The translations under genes and the position numbers were made by a program. This document shows, one piece after another, positions 7,804-17,612 of a stretch of 64,000 bases of DNA (positions are counted from its first letter, which is position 1; every line of letters begins with the position of its first letter). A model generated the notes under the pieces. That model worked only from the letters and a program-made list of their open reading frames with translations. It ran no database searches and was not told the origin of the DNA. Source of the DNA: Lachnospiraceae bacterium UBA7202 (lineage in GTDB: Bacteria; Bacillota; Clostridia; Lachnospirales; Lachnospiraceae); assembly GCA_002490705.1 (NCBI GenBank), contig DKUO01000018.1:1-64000 (forward strand). Reading direction: 5' to 3'.

Positions 7804-8394
7804 TCACCGCTCCGCTTTGATTTCCACCTCTACCGCTTCCATCTCCTGCCGCAGTATCTTTGCATTCTTATAGATTCTGGAAACAATCCAGATATTGGAA
7901 ATCCCGTCATAAATCAGGAAAAAACCGATCAGCATGACCACTGTGTCTATCGCTGTAAACGGCCTACAGATCAACAGCACGCCAAATCCCACCGTGAGAA
8001 CGCCCAAGATACAGGCCACCCACCACTTCGTATACTTGTCCCGCCACAATTCCATCGCCTGCTTTATGTTCTGCAAGCCGTGGATGACAATCACAATTCC
8101 CACAATAATCGGAATAATTGCCAGCACCTTGTCCGGTTTCACGCTAATCCACACGCCGACCACTGCCAGGACGATCCCGAAAATCAAATTGATCTGGGAA
8201 TACATACTGCCGTCCCTGACCGCGAAGTAATCAATCATCCGCGTGACGCCGGTTACAATCAGCACTACGCCCACGGCTGTGCAGACGATCCGTATAGACA
8301 GGCCCGGCCAAAATACAAGAACCAGGCCGAGAACCACACACAAAATCGAAGAAATCACGACATTTGTCTTCACCCTTTTTAATAATTGTTCCAT
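7804..8394 (-). CDS. DUF308/HdeD-like membrane protein
   Basis: The protein has 196 residues and six membrane helices arranged as repeated DUF308 hairpins (SSILCVVLGLVLVFWPGLS; GIVLAVVGVWISVKP; CILGVLTVGFGVLLICRPF). In enteric bacteria HdeD is linked to acid resistance; in Firmicutes the role is unknown. The start at 8394 was preferred because it falls 3 nt after the stop of the VanZ gene, which suggests translational coupling. The longer frame (GTG-type start upstream) would overlap that gene. The C-terminus carries a charged cytoplasmic tail (EMEAVEVEIKAER). Confidence 0.82.
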   Translation of the reverse strand: MEQLLKRVKTNVVISSILCVVLGLVLVFWPGLSIRIVCTAVGVVLIVTGVTRMIDYFAVRDGSMYSQINLIFGIVLAVVGVWISVKPDKVLAIIPIIVGIVIVIHGLQNIKQAMELWRDKYTKWWVACILGVLTVGFGVLLICRPFTAIDTVVMLIGFFLIYDGISNIWIVSRIYKNAKILRQEMEAVEVEIKAER

Positions 8395-8396
8395 CC

Positions 8397-8867
8397 TTAC
8401 CGCTTCTCCCTTCTTTTTCTGACAAGGCACAACAGCTTGTAAATGACAAACCCCAAAGACGCGCCAAGGCAGTTCAGGAGAATATCATCCACATCAAAAG
8501 CCCCGAACGCGCTGAACAGCTGGAATATTTCAATCCCCAGCACAAAAACAAACACATTTAGGAACATCACAAAAAAACGTTCTCCGTCTCTGCCCACCAT
8601 GGGAAAAAGAAACCCAAAGGGGACAAAAACCAGTACATTGCCCGCCAGATTTTCCACACTATTGAGTTTATATGCATAATCTATATACATCTTTATTGTT
8701 TTAAAGGGCATGAAATTTGCCGTGCCGAGTCCCTGCCATACAACGCCTCTCTGCCAGCTGGCAGCCAGCGCGAGCATATCCTGATAGGGATATTTAAAAA
8801 TAATGACCTTTATGACAATCAAAATGTAGATAGCAAAAAAGAGTTTAATCCACTTTCTTTTTTGCAC
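8397..8867 (-). CDS. VanZ family membrane protein
   Basis: The 156-residue protein has four membrane helices and the VanZ signatures NLAGNVLVFVPFGFLFP and the C-terminal FDVDDILLNCLGASLG. VanZ relatives can raise teicoplanin tolerance when next to vancomycin clusters, but chromosomal stand-alone copies like this one have no proven function. No vanA-type genes are present. It begins 21 nt after the AI-2E family gene and is followed 3 nt later by the DUF308 gene, so the three form a likely membrane-protein operon. Confidence 0.88.
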   Translation of the reverse strand: MQKRKWIKLFFAIYILIVIKVIIFKYPYQDMLALAASWQRGVVWQGLGTANFMPFKTIKMYIDYAYKLNSVENLAGNVLVFVPFGFLFPMVGRDGERFFVMFLNVFVFVLGIEIFQLFSAFGAFDVDDILLNCLGASLGFVIYKLLCLVRKRREKR

Positions 8868-8888
8868 AGACGTATTCCCCGCTGTCTT

Positions 8889-10187
8889 TCAGGATTTTGA
8901 ATTTTTCTTGTCAATAATTTTTTTGATGATACGCGGCTCCTCGATTTTAAGCTGGGAAGCCTCATGAAGCTGCTCCTCTGCCGCTCTTCCCTCTTCTGTC
9001 TCCTGTTTATATATATCCTTTGCCTCTCTCTCGTATTCCTCCGCCACTGCCATATCTTCGGGGCGTATTTTACGAAAATGGTTAAATCCCGCCACCAGAA
9101 TGCGCAGACTCTGCCTGGTGGTGTCAAAGGCTCCCTCCTCGTAGAGATTGACTACAATAATGCCGATGGGAACCGCCAGAATCATACCCAGCACACCCGC
9201 CACACGGTAACCGATGTAGAGCAAAAACAACGTCGGTATCGCGTCCATCCCGATGGAGTCTCCCACAATCTTCGGCTGAATTACCTGCCGCACCAGCTGC
9301 GCGATCAGCCAGATCGCCAAAAGTCCGAACATCATCCTGTAGTTATTCGATAACAATTCTATCAGCGCCCAGGGAATCATAACCGTTCCCGTGCCAAATA
9401 CCGGAAGGAAATCCAAAATCGCAATGCCGAACGCCACCAGAAAAGCATAGTCTACTCCCAGAATCATCAGGCCGATCACCAAAAGAATATACACCCAGCA
9501 CTCAATCTTAAACTGTGCCCGGAAATAACCGCCCACCGCATTGCGGAAGCTTCGGCGGATCAAATTAAAATGATAACGCACGGAAGCCGGCAGATACTTT
9601 TCAGCCACGGCGGACATATACCCCTTATCCGCCACAAAAAAGTACGCCGAGAGCAGGCACATCACTACCCCTAAAAAAATATCCGGTATCTGCTTTGCCA
9701 CATTTCCCACCGCCTCGAAGGAGGGCAGCTCGATCCTGCTCATAACGCCGTCCGCATAGTTTCCGAGTTCCACAAGGATATCGTCGATTGTGGCCTGCGT
9801 ATCCGCCGGCATCCGGTTATACACCCCCTGTAGGTTTGCACCCACTTTATTAAGCTCCGCCAAAATGGAATTCCAGATATTGGGCAGCTCATTGACGAAA
9901 TTTACACCCTCTTTGATCAGCTTGGCGCCGAGCAGATACACCAGAAGTACCACCACCGCCAGCACAGCCACAATCACCACCGCCGTCATGGCTTTGCGTT
10001 TCACTTTGAGTTTCTCCTCAAAAAAATGCACCACCGGAGACGCAATCAGCGCAATCAGCCATCCCAAAATAAACGGCATAAAAAACCAGATACATTTGGG
10101 AAGAAGGAAAATACATAAAAGCACAACCGCCAGCGCGGTAAACAGATTCAGTATCACTTTTAAATATATCTTGATTGACTTCCTCAT
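8889..10187 (-). CDS. AI-2E family (PF01594) membrane transporter
   Basis: The 432-residue protein has about eight membrane helices split by a large soluble part (about 100-180) and ends in a charged tail after the last helix. Family-typical blocks are visible: LPVFGTGTVMIPWALIELL, QLVRQVIQPKIVGDSIGM and a GVLGMILAVPIG segment. Members export diverse small molecules or act as Na+/H+ antiporters; the AI-2 link applies only to some. The start was set to the ATG at 10187, 8 nt after GGAGG. It follows engB closely, at the downstream end of the engB-lon run. Confidence 0.88.
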   Translation of the reverse strand: MRKSIKIYLKVILNLFTALAVVLLCIFLLPKCIWFFMPFILGWLIALIASPVVHFFEEKLKVKRKAMTAVVIVAVLAVVVLLVYLLGAKLIKEGVNFVNELPNIWNSILAELNKVGANLQGVYNRMPADTQATIDDILVELGNYADGVMSRIELPSFEAVGNVAKQIPDIFLGVVMCLLSAYFFVADKGYMSAVAEKYLPASVRYHFNLIRRSFRNAVGGYFRAQFKIECWVYILLVIGLMILGVDYAFLVAFGIAILDFLPVFGTGTVMIPWALIELLSNNYRMMFGLLAIWLIAQLVRQVIQPKIVGDSIGMDAIPTLFLLYIGYRVAGVLGMILAVPIGIIVVNLYEEGAFDTTRQSLRILVAGFNHFRKIRPEDMAVAEEYEREAKDIYKQETEEGRAAEEQLHEASQLKIEEPRIIKKIIDKKNSKS

Positions 10188-10226
10188 ATACACTTCCTCC
10201 GGGAAATTCTATTTCTGTCTGCATGC

Positions 10227-10820
10227 TCAGACCGTATCCTGCAACATGGAATCTAACAAATCATATATCTCTTCTCTTCCCTGTTTGTTGAGCGAAGAAT
10301 AAGGTATGACAACCGTGTCATCCACAACGTCAAGCGTGTCACAAATCAATTTCGTCTGTTTTGCCACCTGACTGCGCTTGATTTTATCCAGTTTCGTGGC
10401 TATGATGATGGGCTGATACCCCCTGTCCAAAATCCAATCGTACATAATCCTGTCATTCTCCGAGGGCGCATGCCTGATATCCACAAGCAGAAAAACCGCC
10501 CGGATTTTCTTTGACTGGTGCAGATAATCCTCAATCATCTTACCCCACTGCGCCTTGATCTTCTCATTGGCGGTGGCGTATCCATAACCGGGCAGATCTA
10601 CAAAATACATTTCATCGTTGATATTGTAATAATTGATTGTCTGCGTCTTTCCGGGCGAGGAGCTGGTGCGGGCCAGCGCCTTGCGGTTCATCAGCCCGTT
10701 GATCAACGATGACTTCCCCACGTTGCTCTTTCCCGCAAACGCAAACTCCGGCAGCTTGTTTTCAGGCAGCTTGCTGGTAATCCCACAGACGGTTTCCAGA
10801 TTTACGTTTTTTATGACCAT
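10227..10820 (-). CDS. engB: Ribosome biogenesis GTPase EngB/YsxC
   Basis: The 197-residue protein shows all GTPase motifs: P-loop GKSNVGKSS, switch I SSPGKTQTIN, G3 DLPGYGYA, G4 TKLDK and a G5-like SSLN. EngB assists assembly of the large ribosomal subunit and is usually essential. It starts 14 nt after the lon stop. The lon-engB pairing is common in Firmicutes, where ysxC is translationally or transcriptionally linked to lonA. Confidence 0.96.
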   Translation of the reverse strand: MVIKNVNLETVCGITSKLPENKLPEFAFAGKSNVGKSSLINGLMNRKALARTSSSPGKTQTINYYNINDEMYFVDLPGYGYATANEKIKAQWGKMIEDYLHQSKKIRAVFLLVDIRHAPSENDRIMYDWILDRGYQPIIIATKLDKIKRSQVAKQTKLICDTLDVVDDTVVIPYSSLNKQGREEIYDLLDSMLQDTV

Positions 10821-10834
10821 TCTCTATCTCTCCT

Positions 10835-13162
10835 TTAAGACAGCAGCGCATGTTCTGCCACTTCCTCCATAGTCTCCACAAAGAGAATCTCCAGCCCTTC
10901 TTTGATCTCCTCCGGGATTTCCTCGACATCCTTCTCGTTCTCCCTGGGAACTAAGACTGTCTTCACCTCCGCCATCTTTGCCGCCAATATCTTTTCCTTC
11001 AATCCGCCGATGGGAAGCACCCTGCCCCTCAAAGTGACTTCTCCGGTCATCGCCAGATCAGCCCGCACCGGCGTCTGTGTCACAGCTGAGAGCAGGGCCG
11101 TAGCCATGGTAACGCCTGCGGAAGGGCCGTCCTTAGGCACCGCTCCCTCCGGGATATGGATATGGAAATCCTTCTTCTTATAGAAATTCTCCGCTATCTT
11201 ATATTTTCCGCTGACAGAGCGCACATAGCTGAGCGCCGTCCGGGCGGATTCTTTCATGACGTCTCCCATTTGACCGGTTAAGTCAATCTTTCCTTCTCCC
11301 GGCATCATATTGACCTCAATCTCAAGGGTATCTCCGCCCACACTGGTCCAAGCCAGCCCTCTGACAATACCCACTGCCGGCTTTTCATTGATCTTCTCCT
11401 GCCGGTATTTGGGCTTGCCCAGATAGTGTTCCAGCTTTTCGGGCGTTACCTCAACGTTCTCGCTCCGTTTTTCTTTCCTGCGGGCGAGAATCTCTCTGGC
11501 CTCCTTCCGGCAGACCGCACCGATCTGACGTTCCAGTCCTCTGACCCCCGCCTCTCTGGTATAGAAACGAATGATATCCTGAATCGCCTCATCGCTGAAG
11601 GTAAGCTCCCCCGGCCTGATCCCGTTTTTTCTAAATTCTTTTTCCACCAGATGTTCCTTCGCGATATGGAACTTCTCATTGGCGGTATAGCTGTTCACCT
11701 CTATGATTTCCATACGGTCGAGAAGGGGCCGGGGAATCCCGTCGCGGCTGTTTGCCGTAGCGATAAAAAGCACCTCCGACAGATCAATCGGAATCTCCAC
11801 ATAATGGTCCCGAAACGCATAATTCTGTTCTCCGTCAAGCACTTCCAAAAGGGCGGATGAAGGGTCTCCCTTATAATCGCTGCCAAGCTTGTCAATTTCA
11901 TCCAAGAGCATCAGCGGATTCTTCACCCCCGCCTGCTTCAGGGCAGCCACCACCCGTCCCGGCATAGCGCCTACATAGGTCTTGCGGTGGCCTCTGATCT
12001 CCGCCTCATCCCGCACGCCTCCAAGACAGATTCTCACATATTGCTTTTTGACAGCCTCCGCCACACTCTTTGCCACGGAGGTTTTTCCCGTACCGGGCGG
12101 TCCCACCAGACAGATGATCTGGCTTCCGGCCTTGCCCGTCAGCATGCGCACCGCCAAAAACTCCAGCACGCGTTCCTTGACTTTTTCCAGACCGTAATGC
12201 TGTTCGTTGAGTATTTTTTCCGCCCCGGCAAGGTCTTTGCTGTCCTTGGACGCCTTATCCCACGGAAGTTCCAGCAGCGTCTCGATGTAGGCCCGTTCTA
12301 CGGCGCTCTCGGAACTGCTGCCGATCACATTCTTATAACGGGTGATCTCCTTGCGTATCTTTTCCTTCACCGCCGGCTTCGCTTTCAGCTTCTCCACTTC
12401 CGCCAAGAACTGCTCCACATCCGAGTCGGTGTTGTTCTCTCCCAGCTCTTCTTTAATATATTGCATCTGCTCCCGCAGAATATAATCCCGTTGGTTCTTG
12501 TCAATCCGGCCTCTGATATCTCTGGCAAGATTGTTTTTAATGCGGATCACTTCCACCTCTTTGGTGAGAATCCCCGTCAGAACCGTAAAACGCTCCCGTA
12601 CCGATATGGCGCCCAGAATCTGCTGCTTGTCAGCTACCGAAAGAGGCATATTGATGGCGATGCTGTCAAGAAGCTTCCCCAGCTCCATTCCCTCCTCCAT
12701 CTGATCCTGCACCGCCTTACCCACCTTGGGATAGCAGGCGCCATAGGCTTCCACCGCTTCTTTGACCGTTCTGGTCATTGCCTCCGCCGACGCTTCGTCA
12801 ATGTCCTCCTTGTCATCCTTTTCATAGGACACCTGTGTCATTATTCCGTTGTCCGACTGGGTAAACTCCTGAATCCGCGCTCTTGCAATGCCTTCCACCA
12901 GCACGCGAAGGGTGCGTTCGGGGAGCTTGCTTACCTGTCTGATCAGCACAACCGTCCCCACGTCGTAAACATCATCCCTGCCGGGATTATCCTGATTGAT
13001 ATCTTTCTGGGTCACCACCAGCAATAACTGTTCCCCCAGCATTGCCTGCTCCACGGACGAGACGGACACATCTCTGCTCAAATCAAAATGAATCACCATA
13101 CCCGGCAGAATCGTAAGTCCTCTGAGCGTCACTGTGGGAAGCAGCCTGTTCCCATTCTCCAT
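10835..13162 (-). CDS. lon: ATP-dependent protease Lon
   Basis: The 775-residue protein has the complete LonA layout: N-terminal substrate domain ([20 protein letters not shown]), AAA+ module with Walker [14 protein letters not shown] and Walker [11 protein letters not shown], and a C-terminal protease domain. The catalytic Ser is in [16 protein letters not shown] and the Lys follows in [13 protein letters not shown]. It degrades misfolded and regulatory proteins in the cytosol. It lies between clpX and engB. No CtsR or CIRCE box is evident in the 65-bp gap before it. Confidence 0.98.
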   Translation of the reverse strand: MENGNRLLPTVTLRGLTILPGMVIHFDLSRDVSVSSVEQAMLGEQLLLVVTQKDINQDNPGRDDVYDVGTVVLIRQVSKLPERTLRVLVEGIARARIQEFTQSDNGIMTQVSYEKDDKEDIDEASAEAMTRTVKEAVEAYGACYPKVGKAVQDQMEEGMELGKLLDSIAINMPLSVADKQQILGAISVRERFTVLTGILTKEVEVIRIKNNLARDIRGRIDKNQRDYILREQMQYIKEELGENNTDSDVEQFLAEVEKLKAKPAVKEKIRKEITRYKNVIGSSSESAVERAYIETLLELPWDKASKDSKDLAGAEKILNEQHYGLEKVKERVLEFLAVRMLTGKAGSQIICLVGPPGTGKTSVAKSVAEAVKKQYVRICLGGVRDEAEIRGHRKTYVGAMPGRVVAALKQAGVKNPLMLLDEIDKLGSDYKGDPSSALLEVLDGEQNYAFRDHYVEIPIDLSEVLFIATANSRDGIPRPLLDRMEIIEVNSYTANEKFHIAKEHLVEKEFRKNGIRPGELTFSDEAIQDIIRFYTREAGVRGLERQIGAVCRKEAREILARRKEKRSENVEVTPEKLEHYLGKPKYRQEKINEKPAVGIVRGLAWTSVGGDTLEIEVNMMPGEGKIDLTGQMGDVMKESARTALSYVRSVSGKYKIAENFYKKKDFHIHIPEGAVPKDGPSAGVTMATALLSAVTQTPVRADLAMTGEVTLRGRVLPIGGLKEKILAAKMAEVKTVLVPRENEKDVEEIPEEIKEGLEILFVETMEEVAEHALLS

Positions 13163-13227
13163 AAAATCATCCCTTTTTCGGTAGTATCAGAAACGCCGCC
13201 ATAAATTCTGGCGACGCTCATCTGTTT

Positions 13228-14484
13228 TCATTTAGCTTGTAATAATCTGTCGCGGTATCTCAAGAGAGGTTTCTCCTCGCCATCCACCGCCTTCTTTGTG
13301 AGAATGCACTCTGCAATGCTGTCGTCCGAAGGGATCTCATACATCACATCCATCATCACTTTCTCTACAATAGAGCGAAGTCCCCTCGCTCCCGTCTTCC
13401 TCTCATGCGCCAGCTTCGCGATCTCCTCCACCGCATCATCTTCCACGGAGAGCTTCACTTCATCAAAGGCAAACAGCTTCTTATACTGCTTGATCAGCGC
13501 ATTCTTCGGCTCTTTCAAAATACGGACTAACGCTTCCTTATCCAGTCCGTCCAAAGCCACCGTCACAGGCACCCGGCCGATAAACTCCGGGATCAGTCCG
13601 AATTTCATCAGATCCTGCGGCGTCACTTCCTTTAGAATCGCCCCGATCTCCTTGCCGCTCTTCTCCGCCACCTCCGCGTTGAAGCCGATAGAGTGGCGGT
13701 CCAGCCGCTCCTCCACGATCTTATCCAGTCCGTCAAAAGCGCCCCCACAGATAAAAAGGATATTTGACGTATCAATCTGTAAAAGTTCCTGATGGGGGTG
13801 CTTTCTGCCTCCCTGCGGCGGCACGCTTGCCACCGTTCCCTCGATGATCTTAAGAAGCGCCTGCTGAACGCCCTCTCCCGATACATCTCTGGTAATGGAA
13901 ACGTTTTCCCCCTTCTTTGTAATCTTGTCGATCTCGTCAATGTAAATGATGCCGTACTGCGCCCGCTCGATATCATAATCCGCCGCCTGAATCAGCTTGA
14001 GGAGAATGTTTTCCACATCTTCACCCACATAGCCGGCCTCCGTCAGGGTAGTGGCATCCGCGATTGCAAAAGGTACATTGATGATCTTTGCCAGCGTCTG
14101 CGCCAGATAGGTTTTACCGGAACCGGTGGGGCCGATCATGATGATATTGCTCTTTTGCAGCTCTACCTCATCCTCATCCTTGGGCGCCGTCACTCTCTTG
14201 TAGTGATTGTAGACAGAGACAGCCATCACTTTTTTGGCTTCCTCCTGCCCGATCACATACTCGTCAAGGAAATTCTTGATCTCCACCGGCTTTAAGAGGT
14301 TGATCTCCAGCTCTTCCGTCTCCGGGTCGTCCTCATACTCTTCCTCTATAATATCCGCGCAGATGTCCACACACTCGTCGCAGATATAGACGCCGCCGGG
14401 TCCAGCAATCATCTTCTTAACCTGATCCTGCGTCTTATTGCAAAAAGAACATCTCACTTTTTCCTCAGAAATCTTTCCTGCCAT
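13228..14484 (-). CDS. clpX: ATP-dependent Clp protease ATP-binding subunit ClpX
   Basis: The 418-residue AAA+ unfoldase has an N-terminal C4 zinc-binding domain (CSFCNK and CDECVDIC), Walker A GPTGSGKT, Walker [11 protein letters not shown], sensor regions and a C-terminal [12 protein letters not shown] arginine motif. It unfolds tagged proteins and feeds them to ClpP, whose gene is directly upstream (42 nt). The ATG at 14484 was preferred over 14496 because GAGG lies 6 nt before it and the protein then opens with the usual [15 protein letters not shown]. Confidence 0.97.
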   Translation of the reverse strand: MAGKISEEKVRCSFCNKTQDQVKKMIAGPGGVYICDECVDICADIIEEEYEDDPETEELEINLLKPVEIKNFLDEYVIGQEEAKKVMAVSVYNHYKRVTAPKDEDEVELQKSNIIMIGPTGSGKTYLAQTLAKIINVPFAIADATTLTEAGYVGEDVENILLKLIQAADYDIERAQYGIIYIDEIDKITKKGENVSITRDVSGEGVQQALLKIIEGTVASVPPQGGRKHPHQELLQIDTSNILFICGGAFDGLDKIVEERLDRHSIGFNAEVAEKSGKEIGAILKEVTPQDLMKFGLIPEFIGRVPVTVALDGLDKEALVRILKEPKNALIKQYKKLFAFDEVKLSVEDDAVEEIAKLAHERKTGARGLRSIVEKVMMDVMYEIPSDDSIAECILTKKAVDGEEKPLLRYRDRLLQAK

Positions 14485-14525
14485 CTTAATCCTCATTTCA
14501 AAGCATTCAAAATCAAATTCTCGCG

Positions 14526-15122
14526 TTAGCCTTCCGTGCTGGCATGACTGGTGATAATGCGGTCAATCAGCCCATACTTAAGCGCTTCCTCCGCACTCTT
14601 CCAGTTGTCTCTCTCTGTATCCGCCATGATCACTTCAAAATCCTGCCCCGTGTTCTGCGCCATGATTCTGGCCATCTTCTCCTTAGTTGCAAGGATATGT
14701 TTCGCCGTGATCTCAATCTCGGTGGCCTGTCCCTGGGCGCCGCCCGCCGGCTGGTGAATCATGATCTCCGCGTTCGGCAGTGCCATCCTCTTGCCCTTCG
14801 TGCCGCCGGCAAGGAGAAATGCTCCCATACTGGCCGCCATGCCGATGCATACGGTAGACACATCGCATTTGATAAACTGCATCGTATCGTAAATCGCCAT
14901 ACCGGCAGTGATTACGCCGCCGGGGCTGTTGATGTAAAGACTGATATCCTTCTCCGGGTCCTCCGACTCCAAAAAGAGGAGCTCCGCCACAATCACGCTG
15001 GCGCTTGCATCGTTTACTTCCTCTCCCAGAAAAATGATTCTCTCTTTTAACAGTCTGGAATAAATGTCGTAGGAACGTTCCCCCTTGGATGTCTGTTCAA
15101 TGACATAAGGTATTAAAGCCAT
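14526..15122 (-). CDS. clpP: ATP-dependent Clp protease proteolytic subunit ClpP
   Basis: The 198-residue serine peptidase (family S14) has the catalytic Ser in [11 protein letters not shown], His in [12 protein letters not shown] and a downstream Asp. The length matches the usual 193-200 residues. It forms the double-ring protease chamber used with ClpX. It sits between tig (29 nt away) and clpX, the common tig-clpP-clpX order, so folding and degradation of new proteins are co-expressed. Confidence 0.98.
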   Translation of the reverse strand: MALIPYVIEQTSKGERSYDIYSRLLKERIIFLGEEVNDASASVIVAELLFLESEDPEKDISLYINSPGGVITAGMAIYDTMQFIKCDVSTVCIGMAASMGAFLLAGGTKGKRMALPNAEIMIHQPAGGAQGQATEIEITAKHILATKEKMARIMAQNTGQDFEVIMADTERDNWKSAEEALKYGLIDRIITSHASTEG

Positions 15123-15151
15123 AGGTTACACCTCCATCAAATGTAATTGCC

Positions 15152-16450
15152 TTACTTCTTCGCTTTGCTCTCTTTCGCATTCTCCGCAACGAACTGGGCC
15201 GCCTTTCTGACCGCCAGATCCTGCATAATGCTCTTCTTGTCCCGCTCCCTCATAAGTTCCTTTACTTTGTCCACCTCCATCTGGTAAACATCAGCCATGG
15301 TCTTCAACTCTTCCTCATAGTCTTCCTCGGTCGCTTCCAGATTCTCCGCTTTGGCTACCGCCTCCAACACAAGTCTGGAACGAACGCGCTCCTCGGCCTG
15401 CGGCTTCACCTGCTCCACCATCTGCTGATAGTTCGTCCCGGTAAGCTGTAAATACTGCTCCATGGAAATGCCCTGCATGGTAATGCGCTGTGCGAACTCA
15501 TCCACCATCTGCTTCTGCTGGGTCTCAAGCATCGCTTCGGGGATCTCCATCTCGGAATCCTCCACTGCCGCCTTCACCGCCGCATCTTCTCTTTCCCGCT
15601 TCGCATCCTTTGCCTTCTGCTCTTCCAGATTTTTCCTCACATCCTCACGATACTCGGCAAGGGTGTCAAACTCGGACACATCGCTTGCAAATTCATCATT
15701 TAATTCGGGAAGTTCCTTCTTTCGGATTTCCTTCACCGTGCACTTAAAGACTGCCTCTTTTCCCTGTAAGTGCTCCGCCTGATAGTCCTCCGGGAAGGTA
15801 ACCTTTACCTCTGTCTCCTCACCGATCTTCGCACCCACAAGCTGTTCCTCAAAACCCGGAATAAAGGCGCCAGAACCGATGGTCAGGGGATAGTTTTCCC
15901 CCTTTCCGCCCTCGAATGCCTCGCCGTCCACAAAGCCTTCAAAATCCAGCGTCGTCATATCGCCGTCCTCCACCGGACGATCATCCACCGTGATGTTTCT
16001 TGCGTTATTCTCGCGCTCTCTCTCGATCTGCGCATCCACTTCCTCTTCGGTCACTTCCGTTTCGATCTTATCAATCTTCACACCCTTATACTTGCCCAGC
16101 TTCACTTCCGGCTTGAGCGCCACGGTAGCTGTAAAGATAAAAGGTTTGCCGGTTTCAATCTGGGTCACCTCAATCTTAGGAGAGGAGACGATCTCCTCCT
16201 CGCACTCGTCAAGCGCTTTATCATAGGCATCGGGAATCATAATGTTTGCCGCTTCCTCGAAAAACACCTCTTTGCCGTACATCCTCTCTACCATCTGGCG
16301 GGGCACCTTGCCCTTACGAAAACCCGGTATGCTGATTTTGCTCTTCTGCTTCTGATACGCCTTCTCAATGGCCTTCTCAAACTCCTCAACGCTGGTCTCA
16401 ATCGTCAGCTTTGCCATATTCTTCTCTAATTTTTCCACCTGTAAACTCAT
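15152..16450 (-). CDS. tig: Trigger factor, ribosome-associated chaperone and prolyl isomerase
   Basis: The 432-residue protein has the ribosome-docking signature GFRKGKVPRQMVE near the N-terminus, a central FKBP-type isomerase domain (about 150-245) and a helical C-terminal chaperone domain. The ATG at 16450 was chosen because the protein then starts MSLQVEKLEKN, as expected for trigger factor, and GGAGG lies 10 nt upstream. The frame extends further up without homology. It is the first gene of the tig-clpP-clpX-lon-engB block. An extended -10 promoter (16535-16540) lies about 85 nt upstream. Confidence 0.97.
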   Translation of the reverse strand: MSLQVEKLEKNMAKLTIETSVEEFEKAIEKAYQKQKSKISIPGFRKGKVPRQMVERMYGKEVFFEEAANIMIPDAYDKALDECEEEIVSSPKIEVTQIETGKPFIFTATVALKPEVKLGKYKGVKIDKIETEVTEEEVDAQIERERENNARNITVDDRPVEDGDMTTLDFEGFVDGEAFEGGKGENYPLTIGSGAFIPGFEEQLVGAKIGEETEVKVTFPEDYQAEHLQGKEAVFKCTVKEIRKKELPELNDEFASDVSEFDTLAEYREDVRKNLEEQKAKDAKREREDAAVKAAVEDSEMEIPEAMLETQQKQMVDEFAQRITMQGISMEQYLQLTGTNYQQMVEQVKPQAEERVRSRLVLEAVAKAENLEATEEDYEEELKTMADVYQMEVDKVKELMRERDKKSIMQDLAVRKAAQFVAENAKESKAKK

Positions 16451-16534
16451 GCTATGGGTTCCTCCTTCAATTCCTCTGTCAGCTATCTTTCTATCATAAA
16501 ACTCTCGTAAAGTTCTAGCTACAGTCACCAAAAC

Positions 16535-16543
16535 ATTATATCA
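16535..16543 (-). promoter_or_regulatory. Extended -10 promoter of the tig-clpP-clpX block
   Basis: TATAAT (16540-16535) is preceded by TG and one base (TGATATAAT), an extended -10. No good -35 hexamer is seen. No CtsR direct repeat or CIRCE inverted repeat was found in the leader. Confidence 0.5.
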
Positions 16544-16576
16544 CAGGGATTTTGAAAATACTAGATGTAAAATGCG

Positions 16577-16611
16577 AAAACACCCCGCCTGTGTAATCAC
16601 AAGCGAGGTGT
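16577..16611 (-). terminator. Terminator of the SASP gene
   Basis: An imperfect stem, ACACCTCGCTTGTG against CACAGGCGGGGTGT, with an ATTA loop and a TTTTCG tail on the minus strand, 18 nt after the stop codon. Confidence 0.75.
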
Positions 16612-16628
16612 CCTCGTTCTTCTGTCTG

Positions 16629-16829
16629 TTACTTCATCTGCTCTTCCTGCTTCTTGATCATTCTACGAACCATCTCACCGCCGATAGAACCTGCCTCCTT
16701 GGAAGTCAGGTCGCCGTTGTAACCCTCTTTCAGGTTCACACCCAGCTCAGACGCAACCTCAGTTTTGAAACGATCCATAGCGGCCTTAGCCTCAGGAACT
16801 TCTACTCTATTGGTCTTGTTGCTTGCCAT
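16629..16829 (-). CDS. Alpha/beta-type small acid-soluble spore protein
   Basis: The 66-residue protein has the SASP hallmark KTEVASELGV followed by GDLTSKEAGSIGGEMVRRMI. These proteins coat and protect DNA in dormant spores and are degraded by Gpr at the GPR site (E|VASE-type motif, visible here) on germination. It shows that the organism has a sporulation programme. It is a single-gene unit with an AGGTG ribosome site, a long hairpin-containing leader and a sigma-G-like -10. Confidence 0.96.
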   Translation of the reverse strand: MASNKTNRVEVPEAKAAMDRFKTEVASELGVNLKEGYNGDLTSKEAGSIGGEMVRRMIKKQEEQMK

Positions 16830-16882
16830 TTCTTTTCACCTCCGAAATACTTTGAATCTTTTGATTCTTTATCTATATTTGA

Positions 16883-16909
16883 GACAAGCGCATTCTCCGT
16901 GCGCTTGTC
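16883..16909 (-). other. Leader hairpin of the SASP transcript
   Basis: GACAAGCGCA and TGCGCTTGTC form a perfect 10-bp stem with a 7-nt loop. It sits inside the leader, about 55 nt before the ATG, with no T-run after it, so it is unlikely to be a terminator. A second small stem (GAATC/GATTC) follows nearer the ribosome site. Confidence 0.6.
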
Positions 16910-16961
16910 CTTTCGGCTTTCGCTGTTTGGATGCACACTTCGTTTGCCGCTTATCTTGATG

Positions 16962-16969
16962 TTAGTATG
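16962..16969 (-). promoter_or_regulatory. Putative sigma-G-type -10 of the SASP gene
   Basis: CATACTAA matches the -10 recognised by forespore sigma-G. The expected -35 region is A/T-rich but not clearly matched. Position implies a leader of about 125 nt. Confidence 0.4.
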
Positions 16970-17001
16970 TTCGGATAAAAAGAATTTATAATGGAAACTT
17001 T

Positions 17002-17550
17002 TTACAGATAAATGATCTTTTTGCCCATCGCCTGCGCCGCCTCTTTCCCCTGCAGCTTCTCAAGGATGGCCAGCCCGAAGGGAATCGCCGCGCCCATGCC
17101 GCGCCCTGTGATGATATTGCCGTCAGTGACCGCGGGTTCCCGCTTCACATCCGCACCCTCTAAGTGGCTTTCAAAATCGGGGAAGGAGCACGCCTTCTTT
17201 CCTTTTAAATGTCCGCGGTGTCCCAAAATGGACGGCGCCGCGCAAACAGCCGCCACAGTTTTCCCCGTCTTCACGAAAGCGTCCACCTGCGCCATCAGCG
17301 TTTCGCATGCCTCCAAGTTTTTCGTGCCCGGCATACCGCCCGGAAGGACAATCACATCCACCTCATCAAAATTCATTTCCGAAAGCGTCTTGTCCATCTT
17401 CACTTCCACACCGTGGGAGCTGGTGACGCACCGTTCATCCGTGACGGACACCATAGTGATATCTTCCCCCGCACGCCGCAGGATATCCACCACGGTCAGC
17501 GCCTCAATCTCCTCATAGCCCGTTGCAAAAAAAATTGCTGTTTTACTCAT
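17002..17550 (-). CDS. DJ-1/PfpI family protein (YajL-like)
   Basis: The 182-residue protein has the DJ-1 fold signatures: early Glu in GYEEIEA, LPGGMPGTKNL, and the nucleophile Cys in AAVCAAPSILG. DJ-1/YajL relatives protect against oxidative and carbonyl stress; some act as glyoxalases or chaperones. The ATG at 17550 follows GGAGG by 5 nt and gives MSKTAIFFATG as the N-terminus. It lies 50 nt after the MATE gene on the same strand and may share its transcript. Confidence 0.9.
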   Translation of the reverse strand: MSKTAIFFATGYEEIEALTVVDILRRAGEDITMVSVTDERCVTSSHGVEVKMDKTLSEMNFDEVDVIVLPGGMPGTKNLEACETLMAQVDAFVKTGKTVAAVCAAPSILGHRGHLKGKKACSFPDFESHLEGADVKREPAVTDGNIITGRGMGAAIPFGLAILEKLQGKEAAQAMGKKIIYL

Positions 17551-17612
17551 GTTTCCCTCCATTCCGAAGCCTATGCTCCTTATGCTTTTATTTGAATAAA
17601 TCCCTTATGGAA

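Noticed and set aside
11987..13027. 346-codon plus-strand frame opposite lon
   Set aside because: Antisense of a highly conserved gene; composition is not protein-like.
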